DNA of 64,000 nt from Aurantimonas coralicida (GTDB lineage: Bacteria > Pseudomonadota > Alphaproteobacteria > Rhizobiales > Rhizobiaceae), in assembly GCA_011050685.1 (NCBI GenBank), contig DRFF01000057.1, positions 1 through 64,000 on the forward strand. Reading direction: 5' to 3'. Within the stretch, counting starts at the first letter, position 1. Every line of letters starts with the position of its first letter. The notes under the pieces are model-generated. The model ran no database searches. It worked only from the letters and a program-made list of their open reading frames with translations, and was not told where the DNA came from. The position numbers and the translations under genes were made by a program. Below are positions 1-8,846 of the stretch, piece by piece.

Positions 1-162
1 AGCCAGGCGCGGCGAGCGCCCGGCCTTCGGTGGGCTGAACGGGCTTGCCGGACGGCGTCGCACCGCTTGCCCGATGCGCCGCATCGAACTGCGCGTCGGT
101 CCTGGCCGGACAAGCCCGTTCAGCACCATCGAATAGGTCCCTATCACCGCAGGTTGGTATTA
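1..162 (-). repeat. MITE-like repeat element, copy 1 (cut by window start)
   Basis: Read on the minus strand, bases 1-159 match bases 35094 to about 35253 with only a handful of differences. The inner end is the terminal sequence TACCAACCTGCGGTGATAGG. Bases 160-162 (TTA) are the putative 3-bp target duplication, because copy 2 is flanked on both sides by TTA. The same TTA is the stop codon (TAA on the minus strand) of the neighbouring DUF971 gene. No transposase is seen, so this is presumably a non-autonomous element. The family is not recognised. Confidence 0.8.
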
Positions 163-525
163 CCGCTCGCGCTTCAAGCCCTTGGCCTGCAGCTCGTCGA
201 GATAGACCTGCCAGCGCTCCTCCTTCTCGCAGCCGAGATCGGCGAGATAGGTCCAGGTGAAGATGCCGGAACTGTGCATATCGTCGAACATGATTCGGAT
301 CGCGTAGTTTCCGACCGGCTGGATATCCATGATCTGAACGGCAATCTTGCCGCCGACGGTCTGGCGCTGCGACGGCGAATGCCCCTGCACCTCGGCCGAC
401 GGCGACATCACCCGCAGCATCTCGGCCGGAAGCTCGATGCGCTCGCCACCCGGCACAACCACGATGAGCGTCCTGCGGTCTGGGGTCACCCGAATCTGCT
501 CGGGCGTCGTCGTTGCGGTCGTCAT
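160..525 (-). CDS. DUF971 / gamma-butyrobetaine hydroxylase-like N-terminal domain protein
   Basis: A 121-residue protein that is entirely one DUF971 (PF06155) domain, the fold found at the N-terminus of gamma-butyrobetaine hydroxylases and as stand-alone proteins near iron-sulfur and molybdopterin genes. The core is seen in [12 protein letters not shown], near residues 28-39, and the [20 protein letters not shown] stretch around residues 72-91. The ATG at 525 is chosen because the domain begins right after it; the reading frame is open much further upstream, but that part is antisense to moaA. It is divergent from moaA with 81 bp between, so the two probably share a promoter region. The stop codon coincides with the edge of the repeat element. 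The biochemical role of stand-alone DUF971 proteins is not established; a link to cofactor or Fe-S metabolism is inference. Confidence 0.85.
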   Translation of the reverse strand: MTTATTTPEQIRVTPDRRTLIVVVPGGERIELPAEMLRVMSPSAEVQGHSPSQRQTVGGKIAVQIMDIQPVGNYAIRIMFDDMHSSGIFTWTYLADLGCEKEERWQVYLDELQAKGLKRER

Positions 526-606
526 GGCAAATTCATTCCTTCGTCCAATGGCTTGATCGTCACGAAACGCTTGACCCGGACACGTCGGCCTTCCACATTC
601 GGCCAC

Positions 607-1695
607 ATGGATATGACGAAATTCCCGGCTTCGCCGTCTCGGGCGACAGGCGACATAGAACTGCCTTCCACGGCGACGAGCCCGACAGGGGCCCCCGGCG
701 CGGAGATGATCGACCCGTTCGGTCGAGCGATAACCTATCTGCGCGTCTCCGTCACCGACCGCTGCGATTTCCGCTGTGTCTATTGCATGGCCGAGGACAT
801 GACCTTCCTGCCGAAGCGCGACCTGCTGACGCTGGAGGAACTCGACCGGCTGGCCAGCGCCTTCGTCGACAAGGGCGTGCGCCGGCTGCGGCTGACCGGC
901 GGCGAGCCGCTGGTGCGCAAGAACATCATGCATCTCGTGCGCTCGCTCTCCCGGCATCTCCAATCCGGTGCGCTGGATGAGCTGACGCTGACCACGAACG
1001 GCTCGCAACTCACTCGCTTCGCCGGCGAGCTTGCCGATTGCGGTGTGAAGCGGCTGAATGTCTCGTTGGACACGCTGGATGCGGCGAAATTCAAGCAGAT
1101 CACTCGCTGGGGCGAGCTCGACAAGGTCATGGGCGGCATTCGCGCCGCCCAGGCGGCCGGCATCCGGGTCAAGCTCAACGCCGTCGCACTGAAGGGCTTC
1201 AACGAGATCGAGATCCCCTCGATGATCGAGTGGGCGCATGGCGAGGGTCTCGATTTCACGCTGATCGAGACCATGCCTATGGGCGAGATCGATGAGGACC
1301 GCACCGACCAGTATCTGCCGCTGCGCCAAGTGCGCGAGCAACTGTCCGCGCGCTGGACGCTGTCGGACATTCCTTACAAGACGGGCGGGCCCGCCCGTTA
1401 CGTGGAAGTCGCCGAGACCGGCGGCCGGCTCGGCTTCATCACGCCGATGACCCACAATTTCTGCGAAAGCTGCAACCGGGTCCGGGTGACCTGCACCGGC
1501 ACGCTATTCATGTGCCTCGGCCAGGAAGACGCGGCCGACCTTCGTGCGCCGCTGCGCGCCTCCGAGGGCGACGAATTACTATCGAACGCCATCGACGAGG
1601 CGATCGGCCGCAAGCCGAAGGGACATGATTTCATTATCGACCGCGCGACGCGAAGACCCTCGGTCTCGCGGCATATGAGCGTGACCGGAGGATAG
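607..1695 (+). CDS. moaA: GTP 3',8-cyclase MoaA (molybdenum cofactor biosynthesis)
   Basis: Radical SAM enzyme catalysing the first step of molybdopterin synthesis, converting GTP to 3',8-cyclo-GTP, acting with MoaC. With the ATG at 607 the protein has 362 residues. The N-terminal cluster motif CDFRCVYC places Cys53, Cys57 and Cys60 on the SAM-binding 4Fe-4S cluster. The C-terminal cluster ligands are in [12 protein letters not shown] and the following LFMC. The protein ends in the Gly-Gly expected of the family. Homologues usually begin at MIDPFGR, which here is the ATG at 706 (329 residues, the E. coli length), so the true start may be 706. No other molybdopterin gene is in the window. Confidence 0.96.
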   Translation: MDMTKFPASPSRATGDIELPSTATSPTGAPGAEMIDPFGRAITYLRVSVTDRCDFRCVYCMAEDMTFLPKRDLLTLEELDRLASAFVDKGVRRLRLTGGEPLVRKNIMHLVRSLSRHLQSGALDELTLTTNGSQLTRFAGELADCGVKRLNVSLDTLDAAKFKQITRWGELDKVMGGIRAAQAAGIRVKLNAVALKGFNEIEIPSMIEWAHGEGLDFTLIETMPMGEIDEDRTDQYLPLRQVREQLSARWTLSDIPYKTGGPARYVEVAETGGRLGFITPMTHNFCESCNRVRVTCTGTLFMCLGQEDAADLRAPLRASEGDELLSNAIDEAIGRKPKGHDFIIDRATRRPSVSRHMSVTGG

Positions 1696-1699
1696 TTTC

Positions 1700-2179
1700 A
1701 TGCGTAACTGGGTGATGTCGCTCGCGGCCGTCGGGACCGCTGCGCTGGTGCTTGCGACCGCGCCGGCAGTGGCCGACCAAGTGACCTATCGCAACGAACG
1801 GTTCGGCACCTCGGCGAGTTTTCCGTCGGAAGCGTTCCCGGATCAGCTCCCCGCGCCGACCAATGGCGACGGGTTGGGCTGGACCTCGCCGGAGGGTGCC
1901 GAGATCTTCATCTATGCGCGGCCCAATCAGGGCGGCGAGACGCCGAAATCGGTGATCGGGGATCGCGCCGAGGTCGACAAGGTGACCTACGACAAGTCCG
2001 GCCGCAGCTGGGCCGTGGTGTCGGGCTATCGCGACGGCAGGATCTTCTACGAGCGCTACATCTTTCGCGGCAACCTGATCCACTCGGTGTCGATCCGCTA
2101 TCCCGAAAGTCTGCGCTCCACCTATGATCCGCTGGTCGGGCCGGTCACGATGACGCTGCGCGGCCCGTCCAGCGGCTGA
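1700..2179 (+). CDS. exported protein of unknown function
   Basis: A 159-residue protein with a clear Sec signal peptide: MRNW, a hydrophobic stretch of about 18 residues and an ALA-type cleavage region near residue 26 (PAVADQ). The mature part is small, soluble, Tyr/Arg-rich and without cysteines, so a periplasmic location is likely. It starts 4 bp after the moaA stop and is probably cotranscribed with it, ending at a strong hairpin. I do not recognise a family; the pairing with moaA may be positional only. Confidence 0.85.
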   Translation: MRNWVMSLAAVGTAALVLATAPAVADQVTYRNERFGTSASFPSEAFPDQLPAPTNGDGLGWTSPEGAEIFIYARPNQGGETPKSVIGDRAEVDKVTYDKSGRSWAVVSGYRDGRIFYERYIFRGNLIHSVSIRYPESLRSTYDPLVGPVTMTLRGPSSG

Positions 2180-2187
2180 GTTGAGAG

Positions 2188-2212
2188 GAAGCGGCGCCGG
2201 TCGCGCCGCTTC
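2188..2212. terminator. bidirectional hairpin terminator
   Basis: A perfect 9-bp inverted repeat, GAAGCGGCG (2188-2196) and CGCCGCTTC (2204-2212), with a 7-nt loop lies between two convergent genes. There is no T-run on either side, so it is a weak or factor-assisted terminator at best. Confidence 0.55.
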
Positions 2213-2214
2213 GA

Positions 2215-2709
2215 TCAGACCAATTCGCCGCGATAGGCTTCCTGGACGGTCTCGTAGCTCGCCTTCGCCGCCGCCAGATCGGTGTCCGGCTGCTCCGCCG
2301 CGAAGAGTGCCAACTGCGTCGAGATTTCCCCCACCCCTTTCACCAGGCTGAGAGTCGTCTGCGTCGCCACATTTTCGATCGCGGCCTGACGCGTCTGCTC
2401 GACGGACACTGACTTCGCCGCCAAATTGACCGAGCCCGGTGCGGTCGCGCCGGTTGTCGGAGCCGATTCACGCGCCGAAAACTGCGCGGCTTGCGACTGC
2501 GCCGCAGGGCTGGCGGACGTAGCGGCCGAGGCCGTGCTGGAGCCGCTCGGCGCGGCCTGCGAAGACGAACTGGTCGCGGTCGTTCCCGACGATGGGCCTT
2601 CGGACGCCGGTGCCGTGTTGGATGTAGACTCTTCGGGGGGCGGCGACTGATAGCTTTGCTGCGACGACTGCGTGCCGCTGGCCGGCAATAGGTTGATCGA
2701 CAATGACAT
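2215..2709 (-). CDS. low-complexity Ser/Ala/Thr-rich protein of unknown function
   Basis: A 164-residue protein. Residues 1-9 look ordered; about residues 15-85 are a disordered run of Ser, Thr, Pro, Ala and Gln; residues 95-164 return to a helix-forming sequence (VEQTRQAAIENVATQ and a C-terminal AAKASYETVQEAY). There is no signal peptide or membrane segment. A GAGG ribosome-binding site sits about 10 nt before the ATG. It converges on the moaA-linked exported protein. The composition resembles small rhizobial proteins with an N-terminal short motif and a helical tail, but I cannot name the family. Confidence 0.65.
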   Translation of the reverse strand: MSLSINLLPASGTQSSQQSYQSPPPEESTSNTAPASEGPSSGTTATSSSSQAAPSGSSTASAATSASPAAQSQAAQFSARESAPTTGATAPGSVNLAAKSVSVEQTRQAAIENVATQTTLSLVKGVGEISTQLALFAAEQPDTDLAAAKASYETVQEAYRGELV

Positions 2710-2916
2710 GCACTATTATCCTCGATGTTACGATGGCGCATGTCTAGCCGTGAGATTATTTCCGCCTGCTTCCGGAAATCCTTAAAGCTCTAGTCAACAC
2801 TCGGTGAGCGCGGCATTTGGACTGCGACAAGTCGACACAGACGCCCTCTCGCCAATCCCCTCCGGGAAGAGTAAGGTCGACTGACGATCCTTCCCGCAAC
2901 GTCCGGCCTTTTTCCA

Positions 2917-3810
2917 TTGTTCAGCGACAACATCCGCGCCGCGATCTTCATGCTCGTGGCCATGGCCGGTTTCGTGGTCAACGACACGTTCGTGAAGCTC
3001 ACCTCCGAGGATCTGTCGCCGCCGCAGATCATGGCGGTACGCGGCGTCGCGGCTTCGCTGCTGCTGTTTCTGCTGGCTTGGCGGATGGGGGCATTGCGCC
3101 CGATGCGGCTTGCCCTGCAGCCCCGGCTTATGCTGCGCACGGGAGCGGACTTCACGGCTACTCTCAGCTACCTGACCGGGCTCAGCCAGATGCCGATCGC
3201 CAATGCCTCGGCGATCTTCCAGGCCTTGCCGCTGACGGTGACGCTCGGCGCGGCGGTCTTTCTGCACGAGCCTGTCGGCTGGCGCCGCTGGGCCGCTATC
3301 GGCGTCGGATTCGTCGGCGTCATCATCATCGTACGGCCAGGCACCGACGGCTTCACCGTCTATTCGCTTTCGGTCCTCGCCGCCGTGGTGTTTTCCGCCA
3401 TTCGCGATCTGGCCACGCGCCGCATGGACCGTGCGATACCCTCGCTGTTCATCTCGCTGATGGCGGCGGTCGCGGTTTCGCTGCTCGGCTGGATACTGAT
3501 CCCGTTCACCGGCGGCTGGCAACCGGTCTCGGGCGCCAATGCCCTGTGGCTATCCTGCGCCGCTATCAGCATCATCGTCGGCTATATCTTCATCGTCCAG
3601 TCCATGCGCACCGGCGATATGGGATTCGTGGCGCCATTCCGCTATTCGGTGCTGCTCTATGCCCTGGTCATCGGGGTGGTCGTTTTCGATGACTGGCCCT
3701 CGACGCCGGTATTGCTCGGCTCGGCCATCGTCGTGGCGAGCGGCCTCTACACCCTCTATCGCGAACGGGTGCGCGGTGTCGCGGCCCCCTTGAAGAGCCA
3801 GATCCATTGA
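2917..3810 (+). CDS. EamA/DMT-family transporter
   Basis: A 297-residue inner-membrane protein with about ten hydrophobic helices in two EamA repeats (roughly residues 6-140 and 148-285), the size and layout of the drug/metabolite transporter superfamily. The TTG at 2917 is chosen because residues 2-12 (FSDNIRAAIFM) match the usual N-terminus of these proteins; the first ATG is 11 codons later and would cut into helix 1. The stop overlaps the TTG start of the MFS gene by 4 bp, so the two are translationally coupled. The substrate cannot be told from sequence. Confidence 0.88.
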   Translation: MFSDNIRAAIFMLVAMAGFVVNDTFVKLTSEDLSPPQIMAVRGVAASLLLFLLAWRMGALRPMRLALQPRLMLRTGADFTATLSYLTGLSQMPIANASAIFQALPLTVTLGAAVFLHEPVGWRRWAAIGVGFVGVIIIVRPGTDGFTVYSLSVLAAVVFSAIRDLATRRMDRAIPSLFISLMAAVAVSLLGWILIPFTGGWQPVSGANALWLSCAAISIIVGYIFIVQSMRTGDMGFVAPFRYSVLLYALVIGVVVFDDWPSTPVLLGSAIVVASGLYTLYRERVRGVAAPLKSQIH

Positions 3811-5072
3811 GCAAGCAGCCGTTACCGACGATCCTGCCCTCCTCGCCGGCCACGGCACGGGAGGAAGACAGCTTGGGCGCGACGATACCGGCCATGGTCG
3901 CGCGGCGCCCGATGCTGGCAACGCTGATGATCGCCTCGGCGCTGTCGCCGCTGGCGATCAATATCTTCATCCCCTCGATGACCTCGATCGCGCGCGACCT
4001 GCATGCCGACGGCGCGACGGTTGGGTTGGGCCTGTCGCTCTATCTTGTCGCCACGGCGCTCATTCAGCTGATTGCCGGCCCCTTGTCGGATCGGTTCGGG
4101 CGCCGGCCTGTCATTCTCGGCGGCATGGTTCTTTTCCTGATCGGTACGGTACTTTGCCTGATGGCGCAGGATGTCAGCCTGTTCCTTGTCGGCCGCGTTG
4201 TGCAAGCGGCTAGTGCCACCGGCATTGCCTTGTCCCGGGCGATCGTTCGCGACGTCTACAGCCGCGAGCGCGCGGCGGCGATGATCGGCTATGTTACGAT
4301 GGGGCTCGCCGTCGCCCCGATGATCGGCCCGGCGATCGGCGGGGCGATGGATACGGCGCTCGGCTGGCGCAGCGTCTTCTGGTTGCTCGCGGCGATGGGC
4401 GTCCTCACCCTTGCGCTGCTCGCCTTCGACCTGTCGGAAACCAACCGCGAAAAGGGCAAGCCGGTATTCAGTCAGTTCCAGACCTATGGCGAACTCGTCC
4501 GTTCGGGCGCGTTCTGGATCTATGTCGGCACGTCGTCGCTGACCTCGGCGGTGTTCTTCGCCTTTCTGGGCGGCGCCCCGTTCGTGGCCGTCACCATTCT
4601 CGGCATGACGCCGGCCGGCTATGGGCTATGGTTCGTCCTCAGCGCGGCAGGCTACATGATCGGAAATTTCGGCACGGCCCGCCTGTCGGAGCGCCTCGGC
4701 ATCAAGAATTTGATGGTTGTGGGGGCGGCACTGACCGTCGCCGCCACCGCTATATCGCTGGCCCTGATCGGCGGAGGGTTTCTGTCCCCCTTGACGTTGT
4801 TCGGGCCGATGCTTCTGGTCGGAGTGGGCAACGGACTGGCGCTGCCTTCCGCGACGGCTGGCGGGGTCAGTGTTCGGCCCGAGGCGGCCGGGGCAGCAGC
4901 GGGCCTTCTCGGCGCCTGCCAGATCGGCCTCGGCGCGATCAGTTCGATCCTCGCCGCCATCCTCGCCACCGGCCCGAGCGGCGCCGTTGGCCTTCTCCTC
5001 CTGATGACCGCCTTCGGCGCCGCAGGCGTCGTTTGCGCCCTCTCCGCCAACCGCGTGCGGCCGGTTTCATAG
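3807..5072 (+). CDS. Bcr/CflA-type MFS drug-efflux transporter
   Basis: A 421-residue major facilitator with twelve predicted helices. The MFS loop 2-3 signature appears as GPLSDRFGRRPVIL, and the helix-4 region GRVVQAASATGIALSRAIVRD is typical of the Bcr/CflA (DHA1) subgroup of bicyclomycin, chloramphenicol and sulfonamide exporters. The TTG at 3807 overlaps the previous stop (TTGA). The first 30 residues are non-conserved, so a later start is possible. Proton-driven efflux is the family role; the actual substrate is unknown. Confidence 0.9.
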   Translation: MSKQPLPTILPSSPATAREEDSLGATIPAMVARRPMLATLMIASALSPLAINIFIPSMTSIARDLHADGATVGLGLSLYLVATALIQLIAGPLSDRFGRRPVILGGMVLFLIGTVLCLMAQDVSLFLVGRVVQAASATGIALSRAIVRDVYSRERAAAMIGYVTMGLAVAPMIGPAIGGAMDTALGWRSVFWLLAAMGVLTLALLAFDLSETNREKGKPVFSQFQTYGELVRSGAFWIYVGTSSLTSAVFFAFLGGAPFVAVTILGMTPAGYGLWFVLSAAGYMIGNFGTARLSERLGIKNLMVVGAALTVAATAISLALIGGGFLSPLTLFGPMLLVGVGNGLALPSATAGGVSVRPEAAGAAAGLLGACQIGLGAISSILAAILATGPSGAVGLLLLMTAFGAAGVVCALSANRVRPVS

Positions 5073-5286
5073 GGAATCCGCCGGCATGGGACCTGGCCGC
5101 CCCGAGCGGACCACGGGCTCAATGACGTCCACGCGTCGGCGCATCATGATTGACAACGCCTGCCAGAGGCGAAGGTCGCAGTTGCCTAGCGCCTTGAAAT
5201 AGTGGCAGCATCGCCTCCCTAACCGGCATGCTGCTCAATGGACGACGAACGTCCGGGCCGTGCCGCGCAACACGGAAGAGGTTTTC

Positions 5287-6087
5287 ATGCGTTTCCCCCT
5301 CACTCTGGCGCTCGCCGCGTCGATCGTGGCCCTCGCCGCCGCCGGCTCGGCCGTCGCCCAGGAAAGCGATGCCGACAAGGATTGGTCGAAGGTCGTCATC
5401 GGCACCGAAGGCGCCTATCCGCCATTCAACTTTCTCGATGCCTCGGGCGAGCTGAAAGGCTTCGACGTCGATATCGCGCAAGCTCTCTGCGACGAGATGA
5501 AGGTCGAATGCAGCTTCGTCACCCAGGATTGGGACGGCATCATTCCGGCGCTGCAGAACGGCAATTTCGACGCCATCGTCGCCTCGATGTCGATCAGGCC
5601 CGACCGCGAGGAGCAGATCGCCTTCACCAACAAATATTATCAGACGCCGCCGGCCATTGCCGTGCCGAAGGATTCCGCGATCACCGAAGCCACGGCCGAG
5701 GCCCTGGCGGGCAAGGCGATCGGCGCCCAGGCTGCAACGACGCACGCTGACGCGGCCGAAGCGCTGTTTCCCGATGCCGACGTGCGCCAGTATCCGACGG
5801 CGGAGGAATACAAGCTCGACATCGAGAGCGGCCGGGTCGACGCGGTGATCGACGACGTGGTGGTTCTGGGCGATTGGATCGCGAGCGACGCCGGTGCCTG
5901 CTGCAAGATGTTGGGCACCCTGCCCGCCGATCCGGCGATTTACGGCAAGGGCATCGGCATCGGCCTGCGCCAGGGCAACGACAAGCTCAAGGGCATGTTC
6001 AACGACGCCATCGTCGCGATCCGCGAGAACGGCACCTACAAGACCGTCCAGGACAAGTATTTCGACTTCGACGTCTACGGCGAATAA
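5287..6087 (+). CDS. amino-acid-type ABC transporter periplasmic binding protein
   Basis: A 266-residue family 3 solute-binding protein. The signal peptide is residues 1-24 (ending AVAQ). The mature start WSKVVIGTEGAYPPFNF and the next motif LKGFDVDIAQALCDEM are classic for polar amino acid and opine binding proteins. The ATG at 5287 is preferred over an upstream GTG because it follows a GAAGAGG ribosome-binding site and starts the signal peptide. The likely partners are the two permeases at 7260-8773, but a hydrolase gene on the other strand lies between them. The ligand (lysine, arginine, histidine or an opine are usual) is not determined. Confidence 0.93.
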   Translation: MRFPLTLALAASIVALAAAGSAVAQESDADKDWSKVVIGTEGAYPPFNFLDASGELKGFDVDIAQALCDEMKVECSFVTQDWDGIIPALQNGNFDAIVASMSIRPDREEQIAFTNKYYQTPPAIAVPKDSAITEATAEALAGKAIGAQAATTHADAAEALFPDADVRQYPTAEEYKLDIESGRVDAVIDDVVVLGDWIASDAGACCKMLGTLPADPAIYGKGIGIGLRQGNDKLKGMFNDAIVAIRENGTYKTVQDKYFDFDVYGE

Positions 6088-6111
6088 GCCGATCTTTCAT
6101 CGAAACGGAGG

Positions 6112-6140
6112 CGGCCGCGGCGGATTTTCCGTCGCGGCCG
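6112..6140. terminator. strong hairpin between convergent genes
   Basis: A 12-bp stem with one G-T pair, 6112-6123 and 6129-6140, with loop ATTTT, lies 24 bp after the binding-protein stop and 33 bp from the stop of the convergent hydrolase gene. It would serve both genes. The downstream sequence is only moderately T-rich. Confidence 0.65.
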
Positions 6141-6173
6141 TTGTCGTTTCAACAGATCGTCGCGGGCCGGCGG

Positions 6174-7139
6174 TCAGCCGAAATCGTACTGCCAGGCGGC
6201 CGGCTCGAACGCGTAGCTGCCTTCGCCGGCCGCCACCACATGGCCGACGCCCGGAAAGGCGATATGCATCCCGGCGATCCGCGTCCGGTTTGCGCTGGCC
6301 TCTTTCAGGATCGCCTTGCGGGTTTCGATCGCCTTGTCAGGCTGAGCATCGAAGCTGATACCCACCTCGGGCTTGGCGAACTGGATCGGACCGACATGGA
6401 CGATGTCGCCCCAGATCAGCAATCCTTCTTCGCCCTCGCCGACGAGGAAGCCGCAATGGCCGGGGGTGTGACCGAACAGTTCGCGCGCCGCGATCCCTGG
6501 TAGCACCTTGCCGTCGCCCTCGAAGGTCTTCACCCGGTCGCCATAGGCGTCCATCGCGGCCTTGGCGCCGTCGAAGAAGCCCTTCGCCCCCTCTGGAGCG
6601 CCGTCGCGATTGGCGGCACTGGTCCAGAACTCCAGCTCGGTCTTGTGGACATGGACATCCGCATTGGGAAAGGTCGGCTTGCCGTCGGTCACCAGCCCGC
6701 CGATGTGGTCGGGATGCAGATGCGTCATCAGCACGGCGTCGATCGCGTCCGGCGCTATGCCACCGGCTTCGAGGTTCGCAACCAGGCCTCCGAGGTTCGG
6801 GAAGGCCCCGGCACCGCCAGCGTCGATCAGCACGGTCCGCTCCGGCGTATTGACGACATAGGCGTTGACGCCGGTCTTCACCGGCGACGGGCCGCGGAAT
6901 TCGTTGCGAAGAATCTCGGCGGCCTCGTCCGCCGTCACGTTCGAAAGAAGCGCGACGTCGAGGTCGAGAAAACCGTCGGAGATCGCCGTGACGACGGCGT
7001 CGCCCACGGTGATCTGCTGGTAGGCGGCGACCTGCGTCGTCGGCATCGGCGCCTTGGCGGCCGCCGGTAGCGTCGCGAAGCGGACCATGACCGGGGCGGC
7101 GAGCGCGCCGGCAACGAAATGGCGTCGGGAAACGGGCAT
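6174..7139 (-). CDS. Tat-exported metallo-beta-lactamase-fold hydrolase
   Basis: A 321-residue MBL-fold protein. The ATG at 7139 follows a textbook AGGAGG and begins MPVSRRHFVAGAL, a twin-arginine signal (SRRHF), so the enzyme is probably exported folded to the periplasm. The zinc-binding motif THLHPDHIGG is intact, and later ligands are visible in GHTPGHCGF, GDIVHVG and the C-terminal GMHIAFPG. Quorum-quenching lactonases and alkylsulfatase-like or arylesterase-like proteins share this layout, and a lactone or ester substrate is possible, but function is not fixed by sequence. The gene sits on the opposite strand inside an ABC-transporter locus. Confidence 0.9.
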   Translation of the reverse strand: MPVSRRHFVAGALAAPVMVRFATLPAAAKAPMPTTQVAAYQQITVGDAVVTAISDGFLDLDVALLSNVTADEAAEILRNEFRGPSPVKTGVNAYVVNTPERTVLIDAGGAGAFPNLGGLVANLEAGGIAPDAIDAVLMTHLHPDHIGGLVTDGKPTFPNADVHVHKTELEFWTSAANRDGAPEGAKGFFDGAKAAMDAYGDRVKTFEGDGKVLPGIAARELFGHTPGHCGFLVGEGEEGLLIWGDIVHVGPIQFAKPEVGISFDAQPDKAIETRKAILKEASANRTRIAGMHIAFPGVGHVVAAGEGSYAFEPAAWQYDFG

Positions 7140-7259
7140 AGGATTCCTCCTGTTGAACCAAGGACGCCTCGCAGATACCGCGCGCTGGAGGGACCGCAAT
7201 GAAACAGTGTGTCATCACCGCTTGATGATCCCCAACGTGCCCGCTAACCATCGATCCCG

Positions 7260-7970
7260 ATGAATATCGACTGGACCCTCCTTGGATTCGGCCCGACCGG
7301 ATGGGGCGACGAAATCGCGTCGGGCTTTCTGGTCACCGCGACACTGGCGCTCGCCACCTTGCCGATCGGCCTCGTCGCCGGCTTCCTGCTGGCGCTCGCC
7401 AAGCAGTCCGGGGACCGCTTCCTGAAGCTCTCCGCCGACATCTACACCACGATCTTCCGCGGCCTGCCCGAGTTGCTGACCCTGTTTCTCGTCTATTTCG
7501 GCGTCAACGGCGCGCTGAAGTCGCTCACCGATGCGACAGGACTGCCGAGTCTGGCTCTGTCGAGCTTCGTCTCCGGCATGGTCGCCCTCGGCTTCGTCTT
7601 CGCCGCCTTCGCCAGCGAGGTGTTCCTGTCGGCCTTTCGGGCGATTCCGCAGGGGCAAAGAGAAGGCGCGGCGGCCCTCGGCCTCCGCCGGTCGCAGACC
7701 ATGGTGCTGGTCATTCTGCCGCAGCTCATTCGCATCGCCCTGCCCGGCCTCGGCAATCAGTGGATGAACCTGTTGAAGGACACCGCGCTGGTCTCGGTCA
7801 TTGGTCTTGCCGAGCTCATGCGTCAGACACAGATCGCCGCCCGGGTGACCCGCGAACCCTTTCTGTTCTTCGGCGTGGCGATCGTGCTCTATCTGGTCCT
7901 GACGATTCTCTCCTCGGCGGCAATCGGCGGGATCGATCGATGGGCCAAGCGCGGCGAGATGGCCAAGTGA
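7260..7970 (+). CDS. amino-acid ABC transporter permease (HisQ-type)
   Basis: A 236-residue inner-membrane permease with about five helices. The amino-acid-permease signature is seen in YTTIFRGLPELLTLFLVYFG, and the EAA loop that contacts the ATPase is EVFLSAFRAIPQGQREGAAA followed by LGL. Homologues form heterodimers with HisM-type permeases such as the next gene, whose GTG start overlaps this stop by 4 bp. An ATG at 7260 gives the expected N-terminus. The 120-bp gap to the divergent hydrolase gene must contain its promoter. Confidence 0.93.
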   Translation: MNIDWTLLGFGPTGWGDEIASGFLVTATLALATLPIGLVAGFLLALAKQSGDRFLKLSADIYTTIFRGLPELLTLFLVYFGVNGALKSLTDATGLPSLALSSFVSGMVALGFVFAAFASEVFLSAFRAIPQGQREGAAALGLRRSQTMVLVILPQLIRIALPGLGNQWMNLLKDTALVSVIGLAELMRQTQIAARVTREPFLFFGVAIVLYLVLTILSSAAIGGIDRWAKRGEMAK

Positions 7971-8773
7971 GCGCGCCGGCGCTTGCCGCCCCGGCCGCTG
8001 TCAAGCCGAAGCGCGGCGTCGGCGGCATCGTCGCCCTCGGCCTCTGGATCGCCATCGCCGCCGGGCTCGTCGCCTATATCGCCAGCGTCTGGAACCCGAG
8101 CCTATTTACCCGCTTCGGCCCCTCCTACCTGTCGGGCTTGTGGATCACCGTCTCGCTGGTCGTCATTTCCTTCGTCTGCGGCGCGATCGTTTCGCTGCCG
8201 GTGGCGCTCGGCCGCATGGCGAAGAATCCCGTCCCGCGGACGCTGGCCTTTGTCTTCGTCTATTTCTTCCGTGGCACGCCGCTGATGGCCCAGATCTTCC
8301 TGGTCTATTACGGCTTCGGCCAGTTCCGCGGCGCCTTCGAGACAATGGGGCTGTGGTGGTTCTTCCGCGAAGCCTGGTACTGCGCGCTGTTCGCCCTTTC
8401 GCTCAATACGGCCGCCTATCAGGCGGAAATCCTGCGCGGCGGCATCGAGAGCGTGCCGAAGGGCCAGTTGGAAGGTGCACGCTCGCTCGGCCTGCACCGG
8501 TTGGTGATCTTCTGGAAGATCGTCATGCCCCAGGCGATGATCGTCGCGCTGCGCCCTTACGCCAACGAGATCATCCTGATGATCAAGGCCTCGGCGATCG
8601 TCGCGATCATCACCGTCTACGACCTCTTCGGCGAGACAAGGCAGGCCTATTCGCGCACCTTCGACTTCCAGACCTATGTCTGGGCGGCGCTCCTGTATCT
8701 GTCCATCGTCGAGGCTCTGCGTCACGCCACGAATTTCGTCGAGCGGCGGCTGACCCGGCATCTCAAGCGGTAG
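7967..8773 (+). CDS. amino-acid ABC transporter permease (HisM-type)
   Basis: A 268-residue permease starting with GTG inside the overlap GTGA with the preceding gene. A poorly conserved N-terminal tail of about 25 residues is followed by a first helix, a periplasmic section, then the conserved permease core. Signatures are YFFRGTPLMAQIFLVYYG and the EAA loop AEILRGGIESVPKGQLEGA. It pairs with the HisQ-type subunit. No ATP-binding subunit follows: the next gene is an unrelated dehydrogenase. Confidence 0.93.
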   Translation: MSAPALAAPAAVKPKRGVGGIVALGLWIAIAAGLVAYIASVWNPSLFTRFGPSYLSGLWITVSLVVISFVCGAIVSLPVALGRMAKNPVPRTLAFVFVYFFRGTPLMAQIFLVYYGFGQFRGAFETMGLWWFFREAWYCALFALSLNTAAYQAEILRGGIESVPKGQLEGARSLGLHRLVIFWKIVMPQAMIVALRPYANEIILMIKASAIVAIITVYDLFGETRQAYSRTFDFQTYVWAALLYLSIVEALRHATNFVERRLTRHLKR

Positions 8774-8846
8774 CGTTTGGATTTGCAAAAAATCCGCACC
8801 CGCCTAACTTCTCACCCTCAGCGAGCAAGATCACAAGGAACGCGAC

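Noticed and set aside
160-1455. 431-residue open frame on the minus strand across moaA
   Set aside because: Only the last 121 residues (from 525) are a recognisable protein; the rest is antisense to moaA and has no domain.
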